From assembly GCA_022009855.1 (NCBI GenBank), contig CP091727.1, positions 4,092,001 to 4,156,000 on the forward strand: a stretch of DNA of 64,000 nt. Direction: 5' to 3'. The translations under genes were made by a program, and so were the position numbers. Within the stretch, counting starts at the first letter, position 1. Every line of letters begins with the position of its first letter. This document shows, piece by piece, positions 10,355 through 21,311 of the stretch. A model generated the notes under the pieces. It saw only the letters and a list, made by a program, of their open reading frames with translations, did not search any database and was not told where the DNA came from. The stretch comes from Lentisphaeria bacterium. Lineage in GTDB: Bacteria > Verrucomicrobiota > Lentisphaeria > Victivallales > Victivallaceae.

Positions 10355-10820
10355 ACAGTTTCAGTGTGTTGAAAATTGCGGTAATTTTTTTTTGAACTGC
10401 ATTCAACTTTTGTTTTGAAGGGTTTGAAAACGAATTTTTATGGTGCATCATTGCTGCGAACTTATACACGTGTGAAAGAAATCTTGCAAGATAAGAATCG
10501 TTTTTGTGAAGAATTGAGGTGGAAGTCGTTTCCCTCAATAATGTCCTTTGAGGCGGTTGGGTTGAGGAATATTACATTATCTAGAATACTCAAAAAAACA
10601 GTTTATTTTAACCCCGATTTTTCGTTTTAACTCTATTAAACTTGCTCCGCTTCGTGAAGGGATGTGAGAACCCCTGACCAAAAATGGAGGGGAAATTTTT
10701 GATTGCATTCTCTTCCTGTGGTAGATCGTGTGATGAAATGTCTGCTCTCCCGCTTGCAATTCACTCAGTATTCGCATATTGTATGGCGAAATATCTGAAA
10801 TTTTCATACCAGGTGGATTT
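10355..10820 (+). other. 466-base AT-rich intergenic stretch
   Basis: No supportable gene is present. Base composition is clearly more AT-rich than the flanking genes. The only signal I can support is the promoter at 10754-10782. The stretch could hold a small RNA or a decayed gene, but nothing specific shows this. Confidence 0.5.
10754..10782 (+). promoter_or_regulatory. Sigma-70-type promoter of the serine hydrolase gene
   Basis: TTGCAA (10754-10759), 17 bases, TATTGT (10777-10782), 39 bases before the ATG at 10821. Confidence 0.6.
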
Positions 10821-11887
10821 ATGAAAAAAACAACGATTCATCAACTGCAGAAACTGCTGGATGAGGCGACGGAAAGCGGTCTGGAGTGCGGCTGTCAGCT
10901 GGCGATCTATGAAAACGGCGAACTGGTCGCCGATCTCTGTTCGGGTTATACCACGCCGGACCGGCGGCGGAAGGTGGAACCTGATACGCTGTTTCCGGTC
11001 TTCTCCGTCGGCAAGGGACTCTTTACCACGGCGATTCACCGGATGGTGGAAAAGGGGGCGCTCTCCTACTCCACCCGGCTGGGGAGCTTTGGCCGGAATT
11101 CGATTGCGAAGGGAAGGAGCATCTGCTGTTCTGGCATGTTCTGACCCACCGTTCCGGCCTTTTCATGACCCCGGAACACGCCTCGTTTGCCGAACTGGCG
11201 GACTGGAAGCTGATGTGCCGCCGCCTGGCCGCCATGCATCCGGAATGGACACCGGGCACCCGCTGCCGGTATCAGTCGTTTTCCTACGCCTGGCTGGCCG
11301 GTGAACCGCTGGTGCGTGCCGATGATCGGCCGTTGAAACAGATCCTTGCCGACGAGGTCATCCGCCCGCTCGGCATGGAGCGGGAGATCTTCTTCGGCAT
11401 ATCCGATGAGGCGGAAACGCGGATGGCGCCGCTGGATATCTCCCGGGTAGGGGAAACGTACGGACACGCGCGCCTGATCGCGGCGCCGGAAATTCTCCGC
11501 AGCTGCATTCCGTCGTTCAACGGTGTGATGACCGCCCGCGCCGTCGCCCGGCACTACGCCGCGCTGGAGCGGGAGATCGACGGCGTGCGTCTGCTCCGGC
11601 CCGAAACACTGGAGAATGCGGCGATTCCACGCCGGGCGGCCGACGATCCGTTCGTTCCGGAGAAGGACTGGGCGCGCTTCGGGCTCGGTTACGTGGTCGC
11701 CGGATTTCCGGGAGATCCTTCCGGCGTGATCGGTCACGGCGGCGCGATCGGTTCGGAGGGACTGCTGGACCGCCGTCGGCACATCGCACTTGGATTCACC
11801 AAGAACAAGGTGGATCCCGCTCATCCCTGCCATCCGCTGCGGGACAGGATCGCGGCGCTTCTCGAACTGCCGGTTCGTCACTGGTAA
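10821..11887 (+). CDS. Serine hydrolase of the beta-lactamase/EstB family; one frame break
   Basis: The start follows AGGTGG at a normal distance. One T is missing at 11088-11090; the corrected product has 355 residues. The fold is that of class C beta-lactamases and D-aminopeptidase/esterases (Pfam Beta-lactamase, PF00144). The Ser-x-x-Lys motif is SVGK (about residue 63), a Tyr-containing second motif is YQSFSYAW, and HGG (GHGGAIGSEG) near the C-terminus stands in for KTG. There is no signal peptide, so a cytoplasmic esterase or peptidase is likelier than antibiotic resistance. Substrate unknown. It stands alone between two promoters. Confidence 0.8.
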
Positions 11888-11977
11888 GTTCATGACATGC
11901 CCGGCGGGGGGAGGTGACAGGTACTTCGAGATTTCGTATCCCGTGATCCTTTTCCGGGAAAAATAACCGGACAAGAC

Positions 11978-12005
11978 TTGCAAAGCGGCGTTGCTTCGTT
12001 ATAGT
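11978..12005 (+). promoter_or_regulatory. Sigma-70-type promoter of the GH20-like gene
   Basis: TTGCAA (11978-11983), 16 bases, TATAGT (12000-12005), 31 bases before ATG 12037. Confidence 0.65.
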
Positions 12006-12036
12006 ATGCGGGCGAACTTCCAAAATTCAGAGGTAT

Positions 12037-13847
12037 ATGATGATACTTTTCCCACCGCCGCACAATGTTTGTGATCGCGGGAGGCTGTTGGATTTCTCCG
12101 GCCTTCGCTGGTTGATTCTGCCTCCTCAAGCCGGGTTCGAACTCAAAGAGGCCGCCCGAAGGACCGCCACACTGCTGGCGACAGGCTTTCTGGTGCCGCC
12201 GGCGGTGACCGCCGGGATTCCGGGCGCGGGCGGAAATCTGCTCAGAATGGTCCGAAATCCCGCACTTCCGCAGGAGGCCTACCGGCTCGAAACTTCCCCG
12301 GAAGGCGGCGTGCTCGCCGCCGCGACGGACGCGGGATTTTTCTATGGACTTCTGTGTTTTCGTCAACTGCTCGTGAAACCGTCACGGGTGCCGGAGATCC
12401 TCATCGAGGATGCTCCTGACATGCCGCACCGCGGGTACATGCTCGACGTCTCCCGCTGCAAAGTGCCGACCATGGAGTCGCTCAAGGCGCTGATCGACAG
12501 TTTGAGTCTGCTCCGTTACAATGAGCTGCAGCTCTATATGGAACATTCGTTCGCATTTGCCGGAGAGGAACGGGTCTGGTACGATTCTTCCCCGCTCACG
12601 CCGGCGGAAATCATGGAAATTGACCGCTACTGCCACGATCGTTTCATCGAACTGGTTCCGAATCTGAACAGCTTCGGGCACCTCGAACGCTGGCTCAAAT
12701 TCGACGAATATCGTCCGCTTGCCGAATCTCCGGAGCCGTGGTATTGCAGCGGGAACGACACCTGGTATCAGGCCACGTTGACGCCGGGAGCGGAAACTCT
12801 CTCCTTCATCGATCGCCTCTATGCGGAATATCTGCCGAACTTTACCGGAAACTCTCTGAATGTCGGCTGTGACGAAACGCTCGAGCTCGGGCAGGGGGCG
12901 CAGTCGGGAACTCTGCGCCGACCGGGGCGTCCACCGGGTTTATCTCGATCATCTTGCCGCTCTGGTGAAACTCGCTGCCCGCTACGGTCGCAGAATTCAG
13001 TTCTGGGGAGACATCATCCTGCATGAACCGGAATTGATTCCGGAGATTCCGGAAGGGGTGACCGCCCTGTTATGGGGCTATGAGGCGGACCATCCGTTCC
13101 GGGAACAGTGCGCGAAATTTCGCCGGGCGGGGGATCCCGTTTCGCGTCTGTCCAGGAACTTCGACATGGAACTCCATCACCGGTCGCACCGCCAATATGC
13201 TCGCCAACATCGCTTCCGCCGCTCGTTGCGGTTACGATGCCGGAGCCGACGGTTTTCTGTTGACCGACTGGGGTGACGGCGGTCACCACCAGTACTGGCC
13301 GGTTTCATGGCCCGGCATTGCCGCCGCTTCCGGCTGGAGCTGGAACGTGAATGCCGAAATCGAGACGTTGATTCCGTATGCGGTCGATTTCGCGTTCAAT
13401 CCGGATGGGGACGGGACGCTCGGGAGCTGCCTGCTTGAATTCGGGAGAATTCCGGAGGCTTTTTCTCATCCCGGCGTGAACTGCAACAACTTCTGGGCGG
13501 TCATGAACCGTCCGGAGTGGAGCATCAGCCGCTCTCTTCTGCAGCAGACGACGCGACGGGAGATCGCCTGCGCCGTCCGGAAACTTGTCTCGTGGCGCCG
13601 CAGAATCGAGAAGTGTCCGCCCCGGGCGCCGCGCCTCGTCCTCGATGAACTCGACAACGCAAGTTCCCTGGCCCGCTTCGCGTTGGAGTCGATGGCCGCA
13701 CGAAAGGGCAGGAGGATCGACCGGGCCGCCTGGAACGATCTCCTGCGCCATGTCATCGGCCGCCATCGCGATCTGTGGCTTGCGCGCAATCGCGCCGGCG
13801 GCCTGCGGGAGAGCATGGATGTTCTTGAACGCTTTTTCCTGCGCTGA
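12037..13847 (+). CDS. GH20-like beta-N-acetylhexosaminidase; two frame breaks
   Basis: An extra G in each of the runs 12894-12898 and 13129-13133 splits the frame; corrected length is 602 residues. The N-terminal 130 residues resemble the GH20 non-catalytic alpha/beta domain. The barrel starts near HRGYMLDVSRCKVPT. The catalytic Asp-Glu pair is in NVGCDET (about residue 280). FWGDIILHEP and GADGFLLTDWGD are further barrel strands. There is no signal peptide, so it probably removes terminal HexNAc from imported oligosaccharides in the cytoplasm. It converges with the GH127 gene. GH20 is the best fit; substrate is an inference. Confidence 0.75.
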
Positions 13848-13897
13848 TTTCCGGCAGTGCTGCGTCCCCAGGGAGGCGCGGTCAAATGTTTTCCGGA

Positions 13898-15750
13898 TTA
13901 TTCCGTCCGCATCCACACCGCCATGTGTGCCGGTCCGCGATTCTGCCAGAGCGCATAGGGAACCGCGAGAAATTCTGTCTCCTGCCGCTGCGGTTCTCCT
14001 CGGAAGTAGAGCGCGCCGCCGGAACAATCCTGCTCCTCCAGCGCCCGGCCCCGGATGGCGACGGTTCCGGCCGGAAGTCCCGGCGCCTCCTCCAGCGTGA
14101 ATTCCTGCCGGGCGGGAAGGATCAGCCGCGGAATTCGGTCGCCGTTGTCGACACTCTCCAGCGCATAGACGAGCGGCCCCCGCATCAAGGCGATCCTTCC
14201 GGCATCGGAGGTGACATGCCAGTTGGCGCGGACGACCTCGACCGGCATCTCCAGAGAGAGTTCCAGCCGGTCTCCCGTCTGCCATTCGCGTTCCAGCGTG
14301 ACGTATCCTTCCGCCGGTTTCACCTCAGTCGGAGAACCGTTGAGCAGAAGCTGGAACTCTCTGCACCAGCCCGGAATGCGCAACGCCAGGCGGAACGCGC
14401 CGCCGCGCCGGATCGTAATCGGAATCGTTCCGCCGTAGGGGTATTGACCACCGATTTCCAGCTCTCCCCTGAGAACCGGTAGAGCCCGGCCGCCGGAATG
14501 TCAAGCCGGAACTCTCCCTGCCGCACCGTGAAGGTGAAGTTCCCAAGCTGCGGCAGAAAACGGCAGTAGCTGGTCGGGCAGCAGGAGCAGTCGAACCACG
14601 GCTGCCGTTTTGCACAGGTGGTATTGTGGACAAAGGTGTTTGCATCCACCTCGAGCAGATTGGCGTAAAAGTACTGGTCGCCCCGAAGGCTGATTCCGCT
14701 CAGTGCGCCGTTGTAGAGGGCCTGTTCCATGACGTCGGCGAATTTGCCTCGTCCGGTGTATTCCAGCATCCGGCGGGCGAAGAGGACCAGAGCCATTGTC
14801 GCGCAACTCTCCGCATAGGAGGTATCGTTCGGCAGGTTCCAGTCGACGGTGAACTGTTCCTGGATGGGGGTGGAGCCGCAGCCGCCGGTAATGTACATCC
14901 TTTTTTGAACGATGCTGTCGAACATCCGTTCGCAGACCGCAAAAAGTTCCGCGTCGCCGGTGGCGGCTGCGACGTCAGCCATGCCGGAATAGAGATAGAG
15001 AGCGCGGACACTGTGCCCCGTCGCATTCAGCTCTTCGCGGACCGGTCGGTCCGCCTGCCGGTTTGCCAGCTGTTCCTGACTCAGCTGGGAACCGTTTCGA
15101 ATTGCTTCTTCGACAAAGTAGTTCGGCGACGTGCCGCGTTTGTCGATGAAGAATCCGGCGAGTTCAACATATTTTTTCTCGCCGGTGACGTCGGCGAGCT
15201 TGCAGAGGGCGAGCTCCAGCTCCTCGTGCCCGGGATACCCCTGTTTCTGATCCGGACCGGGGCCGAATACGGTGCTGATATAGTCGGCATAACGGGCGAG
15301 GGCGTCGACGAATTTGCGGCTTCCCGTGGCGCGGAAATGGGCGACCGCCGCTTCGATCAGGTGACCGGCGCAGTAAAGCTCGTGACTTTCGAACAGGTTT
15401 TTCCAGCGGTTTTCCGGTTCGACGCAGGTATAGTAGGTGTTGAGGTAGCCGTCCGGCTGCTGTGCGGAGATGACCAGATCGACGAAGCGGTCGAGCTCTT
15501 CCGCCAGAGCCTTGTCCTCCGGATGAAGTTCCAACATGTAGGCCATTCCTTCGAGCACCTTGGCGAAGTCGGAGTCGAAGAAGCGGTGCGGCTGGTTCGG
15601 CATGCCCGGTTTCCAATTGAGCCGGAAACAGTCGATCCGGCCGGTTTCCCGACATCTCTTCACGGAAGCGGGAATGGTGACGCTGCGGCAGCTTTCCATG
15701 CGTGGCGCAAACACCGGGTCACACATGGTTGCGGAAAATGAGTGATTCAT
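13898..15750 (-). CDS. GH127 beta-L-arabinofuranosidase-like protein (DUF1680); one frame break
   Basis: The start at 15750 follows a clear AAGGAG site. The corrected product has 617 residues; one base is missing at the C4 run 14466-14469 (plus-strand letters). The (alpha/alpha)6 barrel is recognisable from NQPHRFFDSDFAKVLEGM, HELYCAGHLIEAA, YITGGCGS and YAESCATMA. The zinc-type Cys cluster of the family is present as CSCCP (about residue 412). A C-terminal beta domain carries LRIPGWCREF. The family removes beta-L-arabinofuranose from plant glycans. There is no signal peptide, so substrate is likely imported. The divergent AraC gene at 15860 is its likely regulator. Confidence 0.88.
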
Positions 15751-15859
15751 CTCAAACTCCTTTCTCTCGTGACGGATTTTTCTGTCTGTTTTTATTATAG
15801 CGTCGTTTGCTTTTTTTCGGAAGGGGGATAAAGTATCATAAACAGAGGACAATTCCGAT

Positions 15860-16677
15860 ATGGCTGCCGTTGATGAAACAATTTGCCGGATGATCAGCGC
15901 CGGCCGATTCATCTCCGGGGGAAGGGGCGTCACATCACCCGGGTGATCGATTCCTATGAACTGATTCTGGTCGTTTCCGGAGTGCTGGAGATGTTTGAGG
16001 AGTCGCGACGCTTCCGGGTGGCGGCGGGGGAATATCTGGTGCTTTCCCCGGCCGTCGCCATGGAGGAATCGGTGCTTACGGTGCGGATTTGTCATTCTTC
16101 TGGTGCCATTTCCTGGCCCGGAGCGAAGAGGGGAAGGCACGGCTTGCGGCTCTTGCCGGCTCTGCTCCGGCGGCCCGGCCGGAGCGGTTTGCGGACTGCT
16201 TTTTCCCAGCTGCTCACCGAGCTGAAGGCGGCGCGGAACAACCCGGGGGAGCATCAGCGGTGCATTGACCTGCTGGGAGAACTGCTGCTGGCGGAAGCGG
16301 CGCTCCCGCAGGAGCGTGTTGTGAGCCGTGATGCGGCGGGGACGATTCCGGAACAGGCCGAGGCATTGATCCGGCTCCGTTTCGAAGAGGAGATCTCCAC
16401 GGCGACTCTGGCCCGGGAGCTCGGCTGTCATCCCGACTATCTCGGGCGGCTCTACCGGGAGCGGTTCGGGTGCACCGTGATCGACGCGATCAACGATGCG
16501 CGGATAGAATGCGCCAGAAAACTTCTGGTGAACAGCCATCTTTCCGTGAAGGAGATCGCTTTTGAATCCGGTTACAATGATCCGGTTTATTTCCGTCGCC
16601 AGTTTTTCCGGCGGACCGCCATGACGCCGGGGGAGTATCGACGCTGCCGGTCGGGCGGGCACATCAACACCGAATAG
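15860..16677 (+). CDS. AraC-family regulator; three frame breaks
   Basis: Breaks at T2 15908-15909, T2 16076-16077 and T5 16200-16204 are needed to read 272 residues from ATG 15860 (GAGGAC site upstream). The N-terminal half has the cupin-like sensing pattern (SYELILVVSGVLEMF, AAGEYLVLSP). The C-terminal 100 residues hold the double helix-turn-helix: ELGCHPDYLGRLYRERFG, then VKEIAFESGYNDPVYFRRQF, ending MTPGEYR. It is transcribed divergently from GH127 with about 110 bases between, and is the obvious candidate for its sugar-responsive activator. Confidence 0.85.
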
Positions 16678-16774
16678 AAGGCGTTGCGACAAGGGTGCGG
16701 CGGGGTTCCTCTCCGTCGTTTTTGCTGCCGAAAACTGGATTTCGGGGAATTTTCGATAAATTCCTCCGCGCGGA

Positions 16775-16803
16775 TTGGGATAATTCGGAAACGGTAGTAT
16801 ATT
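16775..16803 (+). promoter_or_regulatory. Sigma-70-type promoter of panD operon
   Basis: TTGGGA (16775-16780), 17 bases, TATATT (16798-16803), 46 bases before the panD ATG at 16850. Confidence 0.55.
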
Positions 16804-16849
16804 AATAGTGCATTTGTAAGAAAATCAACAGCGGAGTTTGTTGAGCGTT

Positions 16850-17221
16850 ATGCAGAAAATTATGCTGAGCGGCAAGATTCACAATGCCCGTCTGACGGCT
16901 TGCATGCTCGATTATGAAGGCAGTCTGGAAATCGATCCTGAACTGCTGGAGGAAGCGGGAATTCTCCCGTATGAAAAAATTCTCGTAGTGAACCGGAACA
17001 ACGGGAAACGGCTGGAAACCTATGCGATTCCCGGGGAACCCGGGAGCAAGGTCTTCTGCCTGAACGGGCCGGCCGCTCACTGCGGAAGCGTCGGTGACGT
17101 GGTGACCATCATGGCGTTCAGCGTTTGTTCCGAGACGGAGGCGTCGGTGATTTCGCCGACGGTGATCGTGCTTGATAAGAAAAACGAGATCATCATGCGC
17201 AAGGGCAGGGCACGACATTGA
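16850..17221 (+). CDS. panD: Aspartate 1-decarboxylase proenzyme
   Basis: PanD makes beta-alanine from L-aspartate for pantothenate and CoA. The product has 123 residues. Counting from ATG 16850 puts the self-cleavage site exactly at Gly24-Ser25 (YEGSLEID); Ser25 becomes the pyruvoyl group. This numbering favours 16850 over the upstream in-frame TTG codons. Lys9 and the conserved NGKR and NGPAAH blocks are present. It is followed at 18 bases by two small pilin-like genes, an unusual neighbourhood for panD; the spacing suggests one transcript. Confidence 0.95.
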   Translation: MQKIMLSGKIHNARLTACMLDYEGSLEIDPELLEEAGILPYEKILVVNRNNGKRLETYAIPGEPGSKVFCLNGPAAHCGSVGDVVTIMAFSVCSETEASVISPTVIVLDKKNEIIMRKGRARH

Positions 17222-17239
17222 GCAGAGAGGCTGGCGGCC

Positions 17240-17389
17240 ATGGCAAATGCGCGCGGACAGGTGTTGACGGAGTATGTTGCGTTTCTTGCGTGCGCGGTTC
17301 TGCTGGCCATTGCGCTTCTGGCGTTGTGTTCCGGCGTGTCCAGATACGGCCGCCGGTTGATTGAACTGGTGAGTTTCGATATTCCCTGA
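17240..17389 (+). CDS. Small Flp/TadE-like pilin protein
   Basis: This is a 49-residue protein with an AGAGAGG ribosome site. A short basic leader (MANARGQ) is followed by VLTEYVAFLACAVLLAIALL, a single hydrophobic helix. The G-Q-x-x-x-E-Y layout matches class III (Flp/Tad) prepilins, in which cleavage follows the Gly and Glu+5 is followed by Tyr. It is paired with a second pilin-like gene 27 bases downstream. No tad secretion genes are in the window, so assembly machinery would be elsewhere. Family placement is by motif only. Confidence 0.65.
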   Translation: MANARGQVLTEYVAFLACAVLLAIALLALCSGVSRYGRRLIELVSFDIP

Positions 17390-17416
17390 ACCACATTAGA
17401 GCGGGAGGAAAGAGAG

Positions 17417-17656
17417 ATGGGAGTCATTCGTCGCAACCTGAAGAAGAGAATTCAGCGCGGGCAGGCCATCGTGGAATACATTATTCTGGTGGTGATCATC
17501 GCCCTCGGTGCGCTTTTTGTGCTGGCCAACTTCAGCGACCGTCTCCGCGACATGATCACCGGTGTTACGGTCACTCTGGGCGGCGAGGAGGATGCGACGG
17601 CGGATCGCAGCAGCCTGGATATTGTTCAGGAGCTCGACAAGACCGGCGTGGATTGA
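17417..17656 (+). CDS. Flp-type pilin-like protein
   Basis: The product has 79 residues with a good AGGAAAGAGAG ribosome site. The leader is basic (MGVIRRNLKKRIQRGQ), then AIVEYIILVVIIALGALFVL, matching the Flp prepilin processing site Gly/x-x-x-x-Glu-Tyr. The remaining 35 residues are acidic and probably extracytoplasmic. Together with the preceding gene it forms a pilin pair between panD and a large glycan-related membrane protein. Confidence 0.75.
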   Translation: MGVIRRNLKKRIQRGQAIVEYIILVVIIALGALFVLANFSDRLRDMITGVTVTLGGEEDATADRSSLDIVQELDKTGVD

Positions 17657-17669
17657 TCGATCGCCCGGC

Positions 17670-19419
17670 ATGTCCGATCTGCGAAACATTTTCCGCCGTT
17701 TCCCCGCCGATGTGGTGGTGGGGGGCGGAGTTTTCCTGCTGGCCGTTCTGCCGTTTCTTCCCTCCACGGGATATCCCTTTCTGATCGAATGGGATGACGG
17801 CCGTTTCTGTACTGTTCAACGACCGGCTGATTCCGTCGTGGGAGAACGCGTTTCATCTCGCCACCCACACCTTTCAGACGCTCTACACGCCCCCTGCCGA
17901 TGCTTTCGCTGATGGTGGATCGTCTGCTCTTCGGCACGCTCCCCGCTGGATACCATTGGCACAATCTGCTGCTGCATGGTGTGGCGGCACTTCTGCTCTT
18001 CGGCATTTTCCGCCGCCTTGAGACACGTTCCTGGATCGCCGCCGCCGCCGCGCTGCTCTGGGCGGTTTTGCCCGCCCGGGTGGAGTCGGTCGCGTGGATC
18101 ACCGAACGCAAGGATCTGACCGCCGGAGTATTCGCATTCGGGGCAGTATGGTTATTTCTCCGCGCCGCAGACCGGGGAAAACTCTCCTGGGGGAGTGCGG
18201 TACTGCTGCTGTTTGCCGGGATCAGCAAGCCATCGGCCCTGCCTCTTTTCGGGTTGATGATCCTCTATCTCTTCTGCCGTTCCGGGGTCCGATGGAGCGC
18301 TCTTCGCCCGGCGTTTCCGCAGTTTGCCGCTGCGGTGATTGCCTCCGTGGCGACGGTGGGGATTTCGATGGCCGATCTTGCGGCGGAACCGCCGCCGCCG
18401 GAAGGGGGAGCGGCATGACAGGAACCGTGGTGCGGTTCTGTCGTTACTTCACCGCTTCGGTTCTGCCGACGGGGATGAATCCGCTCCATCCCCGGTTCCG
18501 ATGGGAGGAGAGCTGGGGGCCCGGCCTGCTTGTCGCGGTGGGAATCGCGCTGGGGCTGGTGCTCGCGGCGCGGAAATGCGGCATGTCGTGGCGGTCAATT
18601 TTGTTTTTCGCCTTCGCTTTCGGCGGCATGTGGCTGCCTTCCGAGGCGAGCGGCAGTTTCACCAATGCCGATTTTTGTGAACGGTACGGCTATTTCCCTT
18701 CCGCAGTGATTTGGGGGATGATCGCCGTGATTGCGGAGCGTCTGCTGCTGCGCCATCCCGGCTGGGGATTCCGGATGACCGTGGGCGCCGGATGCTGGTT
18801 TTTACTCTGTGCCGGCGTGACATTTCACTATCTGCCGACATTTTCGGATTCGGCGAAACTCTTCACATACGCCGTCGGGGCGGCAGAGGTGCCGAATCCG
18901 AAGGCGATGGAAGGGCTGGCGCTGACCGGATACAACCGCAACGACCCGGAATTGATTGAACGGGCGGGGAATGCATTTCTGGCGGCGGCGGAGGAGGTGC
19001 CGCAAACGGTTCGACCGCTCTACGAGAATACCGGTCGCTGTTTTTCCGGGGAGGCGGCCATGCGGCGCGGGGATCTGCTGCGCGCGGCTCGACACCTGCT
19101 GGAGCCGCTGGCGGTAACGCCGGTTCCGCCGATGTTCGCTCCCGATCAGTATCTCGGCGGCTGGTACGGCAATGCCGTCACACTGCTGCTGGCGGCGAAC
19201 CGGCGCGACGAGGCGCTGGGGTTGCTGAAATTTCAAGCGGAGCAAAAGATCGGTTCCGAAGCGGAACTGCTTTTTGCCGCCGGAGTTCGCTGCTATCTGG
19301 AAGGGGACCGGGCCGGGGCGCGCAAGGCGTGGCTTCGGGCGCGGGAACTGCGTCCGGAGGATCGACGGATCGAATTCAACCTGCGTCGGCTGGATGAAAA
19401 GGGAGGCGGGGGAAAGTGA
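17670..19419 (+). CDS. TMTC-like polytopic membrane protein with C-terminal TPRs; three frame breaks
   Basis: Breaks at T3 17804-17806, C5 17890-17894 and G5 18404-18408 join to 582 residues. The N-terminal two thirds hold many membrane helices. The luminal-loop signature of the TMTC/PMT-like family is present as WAVLPARVESVAWITERKD, and LIEWDD near residue 38 corresponds to the catalytic-loop acidic pair in GT-C enzymes. The C-terminal 200 residues are helical repeats (e.g. RPLYENTGRCFSGEAAMRRG) like TPRs. Related proteins are thought to be lipid-linked glycosyltransferases acting outside the membrane. Glycosylation of the adjacent pilins is a possibility, not shown. Confidence 0.65.
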
Positions 19420-20227
19420 CCGGGACCGTCCGCTTTCACGGCGGGGCGCCATTTCGGGCCGCGGCGGTACACGGCGGGCCCGGGGCACCGGGTTCGGCTG
19501 CCGGGCTTGCCCGGGAGATGGCGCGATGGTGTGGCACGCTGGAGCCGTTGCAGACAGAAAACTCCATCGGAAAATTGATCGAAGAGCTTGCCGGAGTGCT
19601 TCGGCAGGACGGGTGGCCGCCGATGGTGCTGGCCGGGCACTCCTGGGGGGCATGGCTGGCGGCACTGACGGCGGAACGTCACCCGGAACTGATTTCCGGT
19701 CTGATCCTGATCGGCTGTCCGCCGCTGGAGGAGCGTTTCGTGCCCTGCATCGCATCGCGCCGCCGCGCCATGCTTTCTCCGGAGGACCGACGGGAGTTTG
19801 ACCGGCTCGTTTTTGCACTGGAGAGCGGGGGAGGGCTCCGCCGGATTCCATGCTGCTGCGGAAACTGGGGGATTCTGGCGGGAAAAGCCGATTCCTGCTC
19901 TCTTCTGCCGGGAGATTCGACCTCTCAAGTGAACGGAACACAGTATGCCGCAGTGTGGAAAGAAGCGGCGGAACTGCGACGAAGCGGGGACCTGCTCCGT
20001 CGTTTCCGGTCGCTCCGGATTCCGGTTGTCCTGATCCAGGGGAGATGGATCCGCATCCGGCCGAGGGGGTGACGGAGCCGCTGCGGGGAAGCGGGGTGGC
20101 ACTGAGGAGTCACCTGCTGCCGGAGTGCGGTCATACGCCGTGGCGGGAACGGTTTGCCGCGGAGACGTTCCGCCGCATTCTCGCAGAAGAATTGTCGCGG
20201 TCAACGTTTGAGCAGCGCGAGTGCTGA
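19416..20227 (+). CDS. Alpha/beta-fold hydrolase; three frame breaks
   Basis: A GTG start overlaps the preceding stop (GTGA). Breaks at G5 19827-19831, G5 19867-19871 and G4 20039-20042 must be corrected; this yields 270 residues. AAAVHGGPGAPGSAAG is the oxyanion-hole region typical of proline-iminopeptidase-like enzymes. The nucleophile elbow is GHSWGAW (Ser about 83). An acidic residue in VVLIQGEMDPH and the His in LPECGHTPW complete the triad. Substrate unknown. Its 3' end overlaps the convergent GT9 gene by 27 bases. Confidence 0.75.
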
Positions 20228-21297
20228 CGCAAGGACCTGTTCCCGGTCGATGGTGGCCACGCAGTGGCGGAGCTGCTCCGGTTCCGGATGGCGTCGGCAT
20301 TGCCAGTTGCAGTTCCCTTCTCCGCAGAGTTCACCATGGATCGTCACCGGCGGAACCACTCCCGGCGGAACTTGTGCTGGATAGGGGAAGAAACGTCCGT
20401 ATCCGCCACCGCCGACCAGCACGATGGAGGGAATTCCCAGAATCGCCGCCATGTGGACGGGGCCGGAATCATTGCCGATGACCAGTTGCGCCCCGGCGAT
20501 CAGAGAAGCCAGTTTCGGAAGAGAAGTCTTGCCGCGCAGGTCGGTCAGTCCGCCGTTCTCACCCGGAACGCTGCCGCACAGAATGCACTCCAGTCCAGTC
20601 TGTACGGCGATGTGGCGGCCGACGAAAAGAAAGTTGTCGAGCGGCCAGGTGCGGAATGCCTTCCCGCCTCCGGCGCGAGCAGCACATAGGGGCGTTCCCG
20701 GCGGGGCGGAACCGGCTTCCGGTAACGGGAGGAGGGGGCGGCACCGGGAACTGCTGCAGCCAGAAAGGCATTGAGATTTTCCAGCTCGTGAACTCTTCGA
20801 TGCGGCACGAGGAGAAAATGCGGCAGATGGTTGACTAGTTTCTGGAGAATGCCGATCTTCCAATGGTAAGCCTGTTGCCGGGAGTAGGCGAAAGCCGCGT
20901 TCCGTGGCGCCCGGCAGGCGAGCTGCATCAGGTCATCCAGAAAGAGGTATCGGCTGATGCGCGGATTGAATGTCTGGTCGAAGTGCTCGTTACGGAGAGT
21001 GTTCAACAGTTCCGAACGGTAGGTCCGGTCGGTGTGGAATTCTCTCGTCTGGACTGGAATGTATGCGTCGAAATCGAGCAGAGACCGGGCGAGTTCCATC
21101 CATACGGCATTGCCGATGAGCGTGAAATGCGCTTCGGGAAAGGCCCTGCGCAATCCAGCGGCGCAGGGAAGAAACAGGAAGAAGTCCCCAAGCTCATCGA
21201 GCCGGAAGACGGCGATCTTCCGGGGAGTGGTCCTGGCCGCCGGAACCCGAAACGGAAATCTCAGAAGTGTTTGAAGGAATTCTCCGGGTAAACTCAT
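20201..21297 (-). CDS. Glycosyltransferase family 9 (heptosyltransferase-like); one frame break
   Basis: One base is missing at C3 20663-20665; corrected length is 365. The N-terminal half begins with IAVFRLDELGDFFLFLPCAAGLR, the usual GT9 opening. The C-terminal half has the GT9 signature VIGNDSGPVHMAAILGIPSIVL and a preceding LAPEAG...KAFRTWP donor-site block. Such enzymes add heptose or related sugars to lipid A core or other surface glycans using ADP-heptose. The gene is last in a minus-strand run with FkbM and GT2 genes, so a surface polysaccharide or LPS assembly role is likely. Confidence 0.88.
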
Positions 21298-21311
21298 GGC
21301 AGGTGAAGAGG

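Noticed and set aside
10821..11887. Antibiotic-resistance beta-lactamase
   Set aside because: The family match is to the wider serine hydrolase/EstB group; no signal peptide and HGG instead of KTG, so a resistance claim is not supported.
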